From assembly GCF_030506255.1 (NCBI RefSeq), contig NZ_CP113431.1, positions 1,240,001 through 1,304,000 of the forward strand: a stretch of DNA of 64,000 nt. Reading direction: 5' to 3'. Every line of letters starts with the position of its first letter. The stretch's first letter is position 1. This stretch comes from Nocardioides sp. Arc9.136 (lineage in GTDB: Bacteria > Actinomycetota > Actinomycetes > Propionibacteriales > Nocardioidaceae). Under the pieces are notes generated by a model that was not told the DNA's origin, searched no databases, and saw only the letters and a program-made list of their open reading frames with translations. The translations under genes were made by a program, and so were the position numbers. Shown here one piece after another: positions 50,005 through 59,024 of this stretch.

Positions 50005-50742
50005 GTGTCCACCAAGAACCGCCAGCAGTCGCGCGCCGAACGCGCCGCCGCCGCCATCCTCGAGCAGGAGCGCCAGGAGCGGCGCCGCCGGGCGCTGATC
50101 GTCGGCGGGGTGGTCCTGCTCCTGCTGGTCGTCGTCGCGGTCGGCGTGCTCGTGCAGCGCGGGCGCGACGACACCGGGGAGGTCGCCGCCCCGCCGGCCG
50201 GCGCGACCGGCCAGTACTCGCTCGCGATCGGTGACGCGGACGCGCCGCACCAGGTGGTCGTCTACGAGGACTTCCTCTGCCCCTTCTGCGGCGCCCTGGA
50301 GGGCGAGACCCGCGCGGACCTCGAGCGGCTCGCCGCGGACGGCCAGGTCTACGTCGAGTACCGCCCCTTCGACCTGCTCAGCAGGTACGGCGACTACTCC
50401 GCTCGCGCGACGAACGCCTTCGCGGCCGTCCTCGACGCGGCCGGTCCGCAGGTGGCCAAGGAGTTCCACGACCTGCTCTTCGAGAACCAGCCGGGGGAGT
50501 CCGGGCCGTTCCCGAGCGACGACGACCTGGTCGACCTCGCCGTCGAGGCGGGTGCGGAGGAGGCGCAGGTGCGCGGGGCGATCGAGGACCGCGAGTTCGA
50601 CCAGTGGGTGCAGAACGCCACCGACGCCGCCTCGCGGGCCGGCGTGAACGGGACGCCGACGGTGCTGGTCGACGGCGAGGTCTTCACCGACGGCGACACC
50701 GTCGAGGAGCTCGCCGACAACTTGGTTGCCGCGGTCGAGTGA
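50005..50742 (+). CDS. DsbA-family membrane-anchored thiol:disulfide oxidoreductase
   Basis: A 245-residue protein with an Arg/Glu-rich N-terminus, one membrane anchor (about residues 31-50) and an outside DsbA/thioredoxin-4 domain. The redox pair is Cys92-Cys95 in DFLCPFCG, and the cis-Pro is in NGTPTVLVDG. It probably forms disulfides in exported proteins. The upstream MauE-like protein may be its redox partner. Confidence 0.9.
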   Translation: MSTKNRQQSRAERAAAAILEQERQERRRRALIVGGVVLLLLVVVAVGVLVQRGRDDTGEVAAPPAGATGQYSLAIGDADAPHQVVVYEDFLCPFCGALEGETRADLERLAADGQVYVEYRPFDLLSRYGDYSARATNAFAAVLDAAGPQVAKEFHDLLFENQPGESGPFPSDDDLVDLAVEAGAEEAQVRGAIEDREFDQWVQNATDAASRAGVNGTPTVLVDGEVFTDGDTVEELADNLVAAVE

Positions 50743-50757
50743 GCCGATGATCCGGGG

Positions 50758-51801
50758 GTGTCCCTCACCCCCGGGTTCGTCGCGGGCCTGCCGAAGGCCG
50801 AGCTGCACGTCCACCACGTCGGGTCCGCGTCGCCGCGGATGGTCGCCGAGCTGGCCGCGCGCCACCCGGGCACGGTCCCGAGCGACCTCGACGAGCTGCG
50901 CAGGTTCTACGAGTTCCGCGACTTCGCGCACTTCATCGAGGTCTACCTCGCTGTGGTCGACCTGGTGCGCACCCCCGAGGACGTCCGCTACCTGACCTAC
51001 GAGGTCGCGCGGGAGATGGCACAGGGCCAGTCGCTGCGGTACGCCGAGCTGACCTGCACGCCGTACACCTCGGTGCGGCCGCACGACCCGGAGCCCGGGA
51101 TGCCGATCGAGGCCTACACCGAGGCCATCGAGGACGCCCGGGTGGCCGCCGAGCGGGACTTCGGCCTCGTGCTCCGGTGGGTCTACGACATCCCGGGCGA
51201 GGCGGGCGTCCCCAGCGCGGACGCGACCCTCGACTTCGCGCTCCGGCACCGGCCCGAGGGCCTGGTCGGCTTCGGCCTCGGCGGCCCCGAGATCGGCGTG
51301 CCGCGCGCGCAGTTCCAGCCGCACTTCGACGCCGCCCGTGCCGCGGGGCTGCGCTCTGTCCCGCACGCCGGCGAGACGACCGGTCCGCGGACGGTGTGGG
51401 ACGCCCTGCACCTGCTCGGCGCCGACCGGATCGGCCACGGCACCTCGGCCGCCCAGGACCCCGCGCTGCTGGCCCACCTCGCCGAGACCGGCGTCCCGCT
51501 CGAGGTCTGCCCCTCCTCGAACGTCGCCACCCGGGCCGTGGCCGACCTGGCCGAGCACCCGATCGTCGCGTTCCGCGACGCGGGGGTCACGGTCACGGTG
51601 GCCTCCGACGACCCGCCGATGTTCGGCACCTCCCTCAACCGGGAGTACGAGGTCGCGGCCGAGCTGCTCGGCCTCGACGACGACGGGGTCGCCGACCTCG
51701 CGCGGACGGCCGTGCGGGCCTCCTTCGCCGAGGAGTCCCTCCGGGCGAGGCTGCTCGCCGAGATCGACGCGTACGTCGCGCACGGGACCCGTCCCGCCTG
51801 A
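50758..51801 (+). CDS. adenosine deaminase family protein
   Basis: A 347-residue TIM-barrel metal hydrolase. The metal site is ELHVHHVGSASP (His17 and His19), with a His-rich variant where ADA proper usually has HLDG. HAGET holds the catalytic His/Glu and SDDPPMFGT the Asp pair. Distant ADA-like enzymes in Streptomyces act on aminodeoxyfutalosine in menaquinone synthesis, so that substrate is an alternative. No futalosine gene is nearby. The GTG has no clear ribosome binding site. Confidence 0.85.
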   Translation: MSLTPGFVAGLPKAELHVHHVGSASPRMVAELAARHPGTVPSDLDELRRFYEFRDFAHFIEVYLAVVDLVRTPEDVRYLTYEVAREMAQGQSLRYAELTCTPYTSVRPHDPEPGMPIEAYTEAIEDARVAAERDFGLVLRWVYDIPGEAGVPSADATLDFALRHRPEGLVGFGLGGPEIGVPRAQFQPHFDAARAAGLRSVPHAGETTGPRTVWDALHLLGADRIGHGTSAAQDPALLAHLAETGVPLEVCPSSNVATRAVADLAEHPIVAFRDAGVTVTVASDDPPMFGTSLNREYEVAAELLGLDDDGVADLARTAVRASFAEESLRARLLAEIDAYVAHGTRPA

Positions 51802-51826
51802 GGTCGACGGGCAGGACTTGTCCGTG

Positions 51827-51844
51827 CCCGTCCGCGCGGACGGG
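51827..51844 (+). terminator. hairpin after the deaminase gene
   Basis: CCCGTCC and GGACGGG pair around a GCGC loop, 26 bp after the deaminase stop. An alternative stem using GGGCA/TGCCC lies directly upstream. Confidence 0.5.
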
Positions 51845-51866
51845 CCCGCGGGCTGGACGGACCAAA

Positions 51867-51872
51867 TAGGAT
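51867..51872 (+). promoter_or_regulatory. -10 box for leaderless LuxR gene
   Basis: TAGGAT ends 6 nt before the ATG. The sequence between box and ATG (GCGTCC) resembles that of the paralogue at 18879 (GCATCC). Confidence 0.55.
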
Positions 51873-51878
51873 GCGTCC

Positions 51879-52553
51879 ATGTCCGTCCACCCTGTCCGCG
51901 TCGCCGTGGTCAACGACTTCGAGCTCGTCGTGGCCGGGGTCGCCGCGATGCTCGCGCCGTTCTCCGACCAGGTCGTGGTCGTGGAGCTGGACAGCGGCGT
52001 GCCGCCCGTCTGCGACGTCGACGTCGTGCTCGTCGACACCTTCGGCCAGGGCGAGGGCGAGCACCTCAGCGTCGACGACCTCCTCGACGACGGCAAGCCG
52101 CGGGTCGTGGTCTACAGCTGGAACACCCGGCCCGACGTGGTCGAGCGGACGATGGCCCGGGGCGCGGCGGGCTACCTGCCCAAGTCGGCACGCGCCGAGG
52201 AGATCGTGGCCACCGTCCTGAAGGTGCACGCGGGGGAGGCGGTCCGTCCCCAGGGCGGGGTGGACGCCGACCTGGCGGCGGAGCTCGCGGACGGGGAGTC
52301 GTCGGGGTCCTGGCCCGGGAAGGCGCACGGGCTCAGCGCGCGGGAGGCCGAGGTGGTCTCGCTGATCAGCCGGGGGCTGTCCAACCAGGAGATCGCCGAG
52401 CGCACCTACCTCTCGATCAACTCCGTGAAGACCTACATCCGCACGGCGTACCGCAAGATCGGCGTCACGCGGCGCTCGCAGGCCGTGGCCTGGGGGCTCC
52501 AGCACGGCCTCCTCCCGGACCGGTCGCGCCAGGTCCAGCCGCTCGATTCCTGA
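51879..52553 (+). CDS. orphan LuxR-type response regulator (paralogue)
   Basis: A 224-residue regulator, the closest relative of the one at 18879. Both start with VAVVNDFELVVAGVAAM-type sequence, and both keep VELDS and SWN. The receiver has Asn-Asp in place of the acidic pair, Asp in LVDTFG and Lys in LPKS. The HTH is AREAEVVSLISRGLSNQEI then NSVKTYIRTAYRKIGV. There is no adjacent kinase. A leaderless start is supported by TAGGAT 6 nt before the ATG. A P450 gene follows 44 bp downstream. Confidence 0.88.
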   Translation: MSVHPVRVAVVNDFELVVAGVAAMLAPFSDQVVVVELDSGVPPVCDVDVVLVDTFGQGEGEHLSVDDLLDDGKPRVVVYSWNTRPDVVERTMARGAAGYLPKSARAEEIVATVLKVHAGEAVRPQGGVDADLAAELADGESSGSWPGKAHGLSAREAEVVSLISRGLSNQEIAERTYLSINSVKTYIRTAYRKIGVTRRSQAVAWGLQHGLLPDRSRQVQPLDS

Positions 52554-52597
52554 CGGGGCACCCGACTGGGAGCGCCGGGACGGGACACCGGGCCGCC

Positions 52598-53842
52598 ATG
52601 GACCTCACCCTCCGCCTGCTCCGACACGGGTACGACGGCGTCGCCGCCGACCGGGAGGCGCGTGGCGTCGGTGCCGATGCCGGGACCCACGCCAGCCGTC
52701 TCGCCGGTCGCCGGGCGGTCGTCGTGCGCAGCGAGCCCGGCGTGCGGTTCTTCTACGACGAGTCCGCGGCCGAGCGCAAGGGCGTCGTGCCGCCGCCGCT
52801 CGCCTGGTTGCTGTTCGGGCGCGGCGCGCTGCACGGGATGGACGGCGTGGCGCACCGCGAGCGCAAGCAGGTCATGGTCGACGTGCTGTCCGCCGACGGG
52901 CTGGGCCCGGTGGTCGACCGGGTCGCCGCCGAGCTCACCGCTGCGACGGAGCGCTGGCCGGGCCGCCAGGTGAGCGTCCACCCGGCGCTGGTCTCGGCGT
53001 ACGGCCGGGCGGTGCTGCAGTGGGCGGGCCTCGACCTGCCCGACCGGCGGGCCGACCAGCTGGCGCACCGCCTGGGGCAGCAGGTCGACGGCTTCGGCTT
53101 CGCCGGGGCGGCCTACCTGCGCGGCTGGGCCTCCCGACTGTGGTGGAACCGCTGGGCGACCCGGCTCGCGGCCGACATCCGCTCCGGCCGCGCCGGCGTG
53201 CCCGAGGACTCACCGGCCGCCCGGCTCGTCGGCGGCCTCGACGTGGACGACCGGACCGCGGGGGTGGAGCTCGGCAACATCCTGCGTCCCACGATCGCGG
53301 TCGCCTACCTCGGCACCTTCGCCGCGCTGCGGCTCGCCGAGCACCCCGAGTGGCGGGAGCGGCTGGCGGACCCGGGGGAGGAGCTGGCCCGGCTGGCGTT
53401 CGCGCAGGAGGTGCGGCGCACCACGCCGTTCGCGCCGGTGCTCGCCGCCCGGGCGACGCGCCCCGCGCGGATCGACGGCGTGCGGGTGCGGCGCGGTGAC
53501 CGGCTGGTGCTCGACATCATGGGCATCGACCACGACCCCGCGCGCTGGCCCGACCCGCACGCGTTCCGCCCCGAGCGGTTCCTCGACCACGCCCCCGGCG
53601 CGTTCGACCTGGTCCCCCAGGGGGGTGGCCACCCCTCGGGGCACCGCTGCCCGGGCGAGTCGCTCACGCTGCGGGTGCTCGGGGCGACGCTGCGGGTGCT
53701 CGCGCCCGTGCCGTACTCGGTGGTGGACGACGTGGTCGACCGCACGCGGATGCCCACCACGCCCCGGGACGGGCTGCTGGTCAGGGTGCCGACGGGTGCT
53801 CGGACCCGATCTGCTCCCGCATCGTCTCCAGGATCCGCGTGA
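52598..53842 (+). CDS. cytochrome P450, CYP152-like (peroxygenase type)
   Basis: A 414-residue P450. The heme-ligand Cys351 is in QGGGHPSGHRCPGE, which with the GGGH-x2-GHRC-x-GE pattern resembles the CYP152 fatty-acid peroxygenases that use hydrogen peroxide. The ExxR and I-helix region includes RPTIAVAYLGTFAAL, where a polar residue replaces the usual Thr, as in peroxygenases. A role in fatty acid hydroxylation or decarboxylation is inferred. Its end overlaps the convergent sigma factor gene by 62 bp; the last 25 residues are low complexity. Confidence 0.88.
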   Translation: MDLTLRLLRHGYDGVAADREARGVGADAGTHASRLAGRRAVVVRSEPGVRFFYDESAAERKGVVPPPLAWLLFGRGALHGMDGVAHRERKQVMVDVLSADGLGPVVDRVAAELTAATERWPGRQVSVHPALVSAYGRAVLQWAGLDLPDRRADQLAHRLGQQVDGFGFAGAAYLRGWASRLWWNRWATRLAADIRSGRAGVPEDSPAARLVGGLDVDDRTAGVELGNILRPTIAVAYLGTFAALRLAEHPEWRERLADPGEELARLAFAQEVRRTTPFAPVLAARATRPARIDGVRVRRGDRLVLDIMGIDHDPARWPDPHAFRPERFLDHAPGAFDLVPQGGGHPSGHRCPGESLTLRVLGATLRVLAPVPYSVVDDVVDRTRMPTTPRDGLLVRVPTGARTRSAPASSPGSA

Positions 53843-54590
53843 GGACGCGGGAGACCTGCACCTGGCTCACGCCGAGCTCGTCGCCGATCTCGCGCTGGGT
53901 CTGGTCCTCGTAGAACCGCAGGTAGAGCACCCGGCGGTCGCGCTCGGAGAGCCCGCGCATGACCGGGGCGAGCACGGCGCGCGCCTCGGCCGGGCCCTCG
54001 TCGGGGTCCTGCGGGAGCACCTCGCCGAGGCTGGTGCCGGACTCGCTGCCGACCGGTTGGTCCAGCGACGTCGGCTGGAAGCAGCCGAGCCCCTGCAGCG
54101 CCTCGCGGTGCTCCTCGGGGGTGATGCCGAGCTCGCGCTCGACCTCCTCGTCGGTGGGCTCGCGGCCGAGCTCCTGCTCGAGCCGGTCGGTGGCCATCGT
54201 CAGGTCGCGCTGCAGCTCCTGCACGCGGCGCGGCGGCCGGACCATCCAGCCCTGGTCACGGAAGTGGCGCTGGATCTCGCCGCGGATCGTGGGCACCGCG
54301 TAGGTCAGGAGGTCCTCGCGGACGGTGGGGTCGAAGCGGTGGACCGCCTTGACCAGGCCCTCGTAGGCCACCTGCTGCAGGTCCTCGAGCGGGATCCCCC
54401 GACGGCGGTAGCGGTTGGCCACGGCGTCGGCGACGCGACGGTTGACGAGGACCACCTCGGCGAGGACCTCCTCGCGCTCGGCGCCCTGGCTGGCGCGGGC
54501 TCGGGCCAGCAGCTCCGAGGTGCGCGTCGAGCGCTCCTCGCGGGACATCGTGCGGTGGTCGGCTCCAGCGCCGTGCGTCGGGCTCTGCAT
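53781..54590 (-). CDS. SigB/SigF/SigG-family RNA polymerase sigma factor
   Basis: A 269-residue sigma-70 family protein of the stress/sporulation group. Region 2 has EDLQQVAYEGLVKAVHRFDP and YAVPTIRGEIQRHFRDQGW, region 3 has VQELQRDLTMATDRLEQELGREPTDEEVERELGI, and region 4 has LSERDRRVLYLRFYEDQTQREIGDELGVSQVQVSRVL. It lacks region 1.1, as in SigB/SigF. The adjacent STAS and phosphatase/ATPase genes are its likely regulators. GGAAGGAG lies 11 nt before the ATG, which is a long spacing. Confidence 0.92.
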   Translation of the reverse strand: MQSPTHGAGADHRTMSREERSTRTSELLARARASQGAEREEVLAEVVLVNRRVADAVANRYRRRGIPLEDLQQVAYEGLVKAVHRFDPTVREDLLTYAVPTIRGEIQRHFRDQGWMVRPPRRVQELQRDLTMATDRLEQELGREPTDEEVERELGITPEEHREALQGLGCFQPTSLDQPVGSESGTSLGEVLPQDPDEGPAEARAVLAPVMRGLSERDRRVLYLRFYEDQTQREIGDELGVSQVQVSRVLTRILETMREQIGSEHPSAP

Positions 54591-54706
54591 GAGGCGGTCC
54601 GCTCCTTCCGAGGTCGGGTGCGTTCCACGCACCCGGGTCGGGCGCGCACTCGACGTTGCCCGGAACCGGTCTGGTCCACCACCACCCATAGGGGTGTGAT
54701 AAGGCC

Positions 54707-57700
54707 TCAGTCCCGGGGTGCCCACCCGACCAGCGCCCACACGGTCTTGCCGTCCTCCGTGGGTCGCGTCCCCCAGTCGTCGGCCAGCACGGCGACCATG
54801 TTCAGCCCGCGGCCGGCCTCGTCGGTCCCGGTCGTGCGCCGGCGGCGCGGCCGCACCATGGCGGCGTCGCGCACCTCCACCAGGACCGCCTCGTCGAGGC
54901 GTCGGAGCTGGACCACCGGCGGCTCGGCGTGCCGCAGCGCGTTGGTCGCGAGCTCGGTGACCACCTGGACCACGTCGCCGGCCCGCCCCTCGGGCACCTC
55001 CCAGCGGGAGAGCTGGTCGGCGACCTGGCGGCGCAGCGTGCCGAGGACCTCGGGCGTGCCGACCTCGAACCGGGCCACGGCGCCCGCGGGTTCCGCCCGG
55101 GCCCGGGCGACGACCATCGCCACGTCGTCGTCGACGCCGTCGCCGGTCAGTGCGGACACGACCTCGGCGAGGAGGGCGCCCGCGGGGAGCGTCGTCCGCG
55201 GTGCCACGGTCGTGCCGAGCCGTTCCAGGCCGAGCTGGAGGTCCTCGCCGCGGCGCTCGACGAGCCCGTCGGTGTAGAGCAGCAGCACGTCGGTCGGGTC
55301 GAGGGTGACGGTGGTGGTCGCCAACCCGTAGTGGCCGGCGCCGAGGGGCGGCCCCACCTCGCGCAGCAGCGAGACCCGGCCGTCGGCGTGGGCCAGCAGC
55401 GGCGGGAGGTGACCGGCGTTCGCGTAGGCCAGCGTGTGGTCCGCGGCGTCGAACACGGCGTACACGCACGTGACGATCTGGTCCCCGGCGAGGTCCTGCA
55501 CCAGCGGGTCGAGGTGCTCCAGGACGTCGGTGGGGGACAGGTCGAGCTTCGCGAACGCCCGGGTCGCCGCGCGCAGCTGCCCCATGACCGCGGCGGCGCG
55601 GACGCCGCGACCCATCACGTCGCCGATGACCACCGCGGTCCGGCCGGCGCCGAGGTCGATGACGTCGTACCAGTCGCCGCCGACCTGGGTGCCGACGACG
55701 CCGGCCCGGTAGTAGGTCGCGACCTCCAGCCCGGCCACGTCGGGGTCGGTGCGGGGGAGCAGGCTCGCCTGCAGCTCCCGGGCGATCTGCCGCTCGCGCT
55801 CGACGACCTCGCGCTCGGACTCCGCCGCGACGAGCCGCTGCTGGAGCGCCCGCTGGTCGGTGATGTCCTGGAAGGAGCCGCGCACCAGGCGGCTCCCGTC
55901 GGGGCCGGTCGCCGGCTCGCCGTAGGCCTGGAAGAGGCGCACCTCCCCGGCCGGGGTGACCACGCGGACCTCGTAGACGATCGTCTCGCCGGCGGTCGCC
56001 GCGGCCAGCCGCTCCTCGACGCGGGGCAGGTCCTCGGGGTGAACGAGCTGGGTGATGACCCTCCGGGCACCCCGCTCCTCGGCGTCCTCCCGGTTGAGGC
56101 CGAGCATGTCGAAGAAGGTCCGCGAGCCGGTGATGGTGTCCCGCGCGAGGTCGACCTCCCAGCTGCCGAGCCGCGCCAGCCGCTGCGCCTGGTCGAGCAG
56201 CTCCCGGCTGCGCTCCAGCGCGTCGCGGACCCGGTGCGCCCGGTCCAGCTCGAGGTTCACCCGGACCCGGGCCAGGAGCTCCCGCGCGGAGAACGGCTTG
56301 ACGAGGTAGTCGTCGGCGCCGGCCTCCAGGCCCTCGAGCGTGCCCTCCTCGCCGGCGCGTGCGGAGAGCATGATCACCGGCACCGAGGTCAGGGTGGGGT
56401 CGGCCTGCATCCGCCGCAGCAGCCCGAACCCGTCGAGCTCGGGCATCATCACATCGGTCAGCACGAGGTCGGGCACGTCCTGCGCCATCGCGTCGAGCGC
56501 GTCGAGCCCGTCGACGGCCGTCCGGACGTCGTACGCCGGCGCGAGCAGGTCGCGGATGTAGCGACGCATGTCGTCGTTGTCGTCGACCACCAGCACCCGC
56601 CACCGGTCGTCGGCCGGGTCGTCGCTCGAGGAGCCGGCCGCGTCGGGCGGTGCGGCCACCTCTCCCGCCTGCTCGCCGAGCAGCCACCTGGAGCTCTGCT
56701 CCACGAACGCCTGGGCCCGTCGTTCGGCCCCGGGGTCGGGAGCGGCGTCGGAGGCGTGCCGGACCCGGTCGGCCGGCAGGTGGCCCCATCCCAGCGGGAG
56801 CGAGACCGTGAACGTCGTGCCGTGGTCGGCGTCCTCGGTGCTGCTGGTCGCGCCCACCCGGCCGTCGTGCTGCTCGACCAGCTCGCGGACCAGGGCGAGC
56901 CCGATGCCGGTGCCCTCGTGGGTCCGCGAGCGGGACCCCGCGACCCGGTGGAACCGCTCGAAGAGCCGGGGCAGCTCTCCGGCCGGGATGCCGCTGCCGG
57001 TGTCGCTGACGCGGAGCACCGCCCGGCCGTCCTCCTCGCGCAGCCGCACCGTGACCCCGCCCTCGAAGGTGAACTTCAGGGCGTTGGAGACCAGGTTCAG
57101 CACGATCTTGGCCCAGGCCTCGCGGTCGACGTACGCCGGGACCTCAGCGTCGCAGTCGATCTCCAGGCGCAGGCCGGCGCTCTCCGCCGCCGACTCGAAC
57201 ATCGCGGCGAGCTCGGAGGTGTACGCGCACAGGTCGGTGGCGACGAACTCGCTGCCGTCCCGGCCGGCCTCCAGGCGCGAGAAGTCGAGGAGCGTGTTGA
57301 CCAGCTGCAGCATCCGCTGGCCGTTGCGGGCGATCACCTGCAGCCGGTCGCGCTGGCCCGGCGGCAGCGGTCGCTCCTGGTCGGCCAGGGCGTCCTCGGC
57401 GGGCGCCAGCAGCAGCGTCAACGGCGTGCGCAGCTCGTGGCTGACGTTGGCGAAGAAGTCGGTCTTCGCCTGGTCGATGCGGGCCAGCTCCTCGGCCCGC
57501 TGCTTCTCCTGCTCGATCGCGCGCGCGTCGCCGATGGCGGCCGAGAGGTGGCCGGCGAGCAGCTCGAGGAAGTCGCGGTAGCCGGCGTCGAAGGGCCGGT
57601 ACCGGTTGAGGCCGACCACGAGCGCGCCGTACGGCGCGGCCTGGCCGGGCTGGGCGAGCGGGGTGACGTAGGCGCGGGTCGGCGGCTCGGCCCAGGCGCC

Positions 57701-58507
57701 GGTCGGCAGGTCGGGGAAGAGGTCGTCGATGGCCGAGACCACGACGTCCTCGCCGCGCCACGCGGCGTCGAGGGGCCAGACGGCGTCCGGAGCGCCGACC
57801 TGCACGGTCCGGGGCGCCGCGGCGTGCTCGGACGCGATGCCGGCCAGTCCTCGACGGTGCGCGACCGTGCCCTCGGAGCCGAAGAGGTAGACCAGCACGA
57901 ACGGGAGGGAGTGGCCGTTCTCGGCCAGGTGCTCGCACGCCGCGGCGACGGCCGCTGCCTCGTTGCCGGCCGCGCCGGACCGGATGCCGAGGTCGCGCAG
58001 GGTGGTCATCCGCCGGGTCGAGACGACCTCCTCGGTGTCCTCGGTGACCACGCAGAGCATGCCGGCGACCACGCCGTCGTCGTCGGCCAGCGGGCTGTAG
58101 GAGAAGGTGTGGTAGCTCTCCTCGACGTAGCCGCTCCGCTCGAGGAAGAGGAGGAGCTTCTCGTCCCACGTCGCCTCGCCCGTGGCCATGACCCGCTCGA
58201 TCCGGGGGCCGATGTCCGGCCAGATCTCGCGCCACACCTCGGAGGCCGGTCGCGCGAGCGCCCAGGGGTACTTGCTGCCGAGCGTGTCGCGCCGGTAGGC
58301 GTCGTTGCAGAAGAACGTCAGGTCCTCGCCCCACGCCATCCACATCGAGAACTTCGAGGTGAGCAGGATGCGCACGGCGTTGCGCAGGCTCAGCGGCCAG
58401 GTGTCCGGCTCGCCGACCGACGTCAGGGACCAGTCGACGTCGAGGAGGTCCTGGCCGACCGTCCCGCTCCGGCGCAGGAAGTCGCTCATCGACACGTCGG
58501 CGCTCAC
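54707..58507 (-). CDS. hybrid kinase / receiver / SpoIIE phosphatase / RsbW-like ATPase
   Basis: A 1266-residue cytoplasmic signalling protein. In order: PAS (about 30-160), GAF (about 170-330), HisKA with His357 in SHELRTP, HATPase (NLVSNALKFT, DTGSGIP, GTGIGLAL), receiver (DD at 642-643, Asp685 in LTDVMMPELDG, Lys737 in VKPFS), PAS (about 775-885), SpoIIE phosphatase (GGDWYD at 943-948, GDVMGRG, NAGHLPP, YTDGLVERR) and a C-terminal RsbW-like ATPase (ELATNALRH at 1185-1193). Its position between sigma factor and STAS genes suggests it carries sensor, phosphatase and anti-sigma functions in one chain. It overlaps the STAS gene by 4 bp. Confidence 0.95.
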   Translation of the reverse strand: MSADVSMSDFLRRSGTVGQDLLDVDWSLTSVGEPDTWPLSLRNAVRILLTSKFSMWMAWGEDLTFFCNDAYRRDTLGSKYPWALARPASEVWREIWPDIGPRIERVMATGEATWDEKLLLFLERSGYVEESYHTFSYSPLADDDGVVAGMLCVVTEDTEEVVSTRRMTTLRDLGIRSGAAGNEAAAVAAACEHLAENGHSLPFVLVYLFGSEGTVAHRRGLAGIASEHAAAPRTVQVGAPDAVWPLDAAWRGEDVVVSAIDDLFPDLPTGAWAEPPTRAYVTPLAQPGQAAPYGALVVGLNRYRPFDAGYRDFLELLAGHLSAAIGDARAIEQEKQRAEELARIDQAKTDFFANVSHELRTPLTLLLAPAEDALADQERPLPPGQRDRLQVIARNGQRMLQLVNTLLDFSRLEAGRDGSEFVATDLCAYTSELAAMFESAAESAGLRLEIDCDAEVPAYVDREAWAKIVLNLVSNALKFTFEGGVTVRLREEDGRAVLRVSDTGSGIPAGELPRLFERFHRVAGSRSRTHEGTGIGLALVRELVEQHDGRVGATSSTEDADHGTTFTVSLPLGWGHLPADRVRHASDAAPDPGAERRAQAFVEQSSRWLLGEQAGEVAAPPDAAGSSSDDPADDRWRVLVVDDNDDMRRYIRDLLAPAYDVRTAVDGLDALDAMAQDVPDLVLTDVMMPELDGFGLLRRMQADPTLTSVPVIMLSARAGEEGTLEGLEAGADDYLVKPFSARELLARVRVNLELDRAHRVRDALERSRELLDQAQRLARLGSWEVDLARDTITGSRTFFDMLGLNREDAEERGARRVITQLVHPEDLPRVEERLAAATAGETIVYEVRVVTPAGEVRLFQAYGEPATGPDGSRLVRGSFQDITDQRALQQRLVAAESEREVVERERQIARELQASLLPRTDPDVAGLEVATYYRAGVVGTQVGGDWYDVIDLGAGRTAVVIGDVMGRGVRAAAVMGQLRAATRAFAKLDLSPTDVLEHLDPLVQDLAGDQIVTCVYAVFDAADHTLAYANAGHLPPLLAHADGRVSLLREVGPPLGAGHYGLATTTVTLDPTDVLLLYTDGLVERRGEDLQLGLERLGTTVAPRTTLPAGALLAEVVSALTGDGVDDDVAMVVARARAEPAGAVARFEVGTPEVLGTLRRQVADQLSRWEVPEGRAGDVVQVVTELATNALRHAEPPVVQLRRLDEAVLVEVRDAAMVRPRRRRTTGTDEAGRGLNMVAVLADDWGTRPTEDGKTVWALVGWAPRD

Positions 58508-58866
58508 CCGGCGACGGCGTCCCGGGCCGTGGGGTAGGTGGCCAGCACCCGGTCCAGCCCCGTGAGCTCCAGGATGCGCGCGACCGGCTGCTGGATGCCG
58601 GCGACCGCGAGCGAGCCACCGAGGCCTCGCGCGCGGCGGTGGGCGGCCACGAGCGCGCCCAGTGCGGAGGAGTCGACGAACGGCACCTGCGTGAGGTCGA
58701 CGACCACGTCGACGTGCCCGTCGACCATCAGGTCGTTGAGCACCATCCGGAAGCCGCCGACGGTCGCGAGGTCGATCTCCCCGCGGGCCTGCACGACGGC
58801 GAAGCCGCCCTCGTGCTCGACGTGCAGGACCAGCTGCTCGTCAGGGGCAGGGTCGGGGGACGTCAT
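58504..58866 (-). CDS. STAS domain anti-sigma factor antagonist
   Basis: A 120-residue RsbV/SpoIIAA-type protein with a canonical phosphosite, VPFVDSSALGAL. The N-terminal strand LVLHVEHEGGFAVVQARGEID is typical. It is the first gene of the operon with the hybrid kinase/phosphatase (4-bp overlap), and its Ser is the probable target of that protein's phosphatase and ATPase domains. A GGGTAC box lies about 66 bp upstream. Confidence 0.92.
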   Translation of the reverse strand: MTSPDPAPDEQLVLHVEHEGGFAVVQARGEIDLATVGGFRMVLNDLMVDGHVDVVVDLTQVPFVDSSALGALVAAHRRARGLGGSLAVAGIQQPVARILELTGLDRVLATYPTARDAVAG

Positions 58867-58931
58867 CGTGTTCGTTCTGCTCTCCGGTTCAGGAGCGCTG
58901 GCGGCGCTGGCGGGGACGGGGACAGTCTCAG

Positions 58932-58937
58932 GTACCC
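58932..58937 (-). promoter_or_regulatory. possible SigB/F-type -10 of the STAS-hybrid kinase operon
   Basis: GGGTAC on the minus strand, preceded by GTTGC. The best -35 (AAAT, 17 bp away) is not a match. Autoregulation by the sigma factor of this locus would be expected, so it is recorded with low confidence. Confidence 0.35.
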
Positions 58938-59024
58938 GCAACCACGACGGTCGCATTTCGTCCCGATCGGCCCTGACGGGTGAGGCCCCGCCGGACGCGT
59001 GCATCCTGCCAGCGGTCCCGCCCT

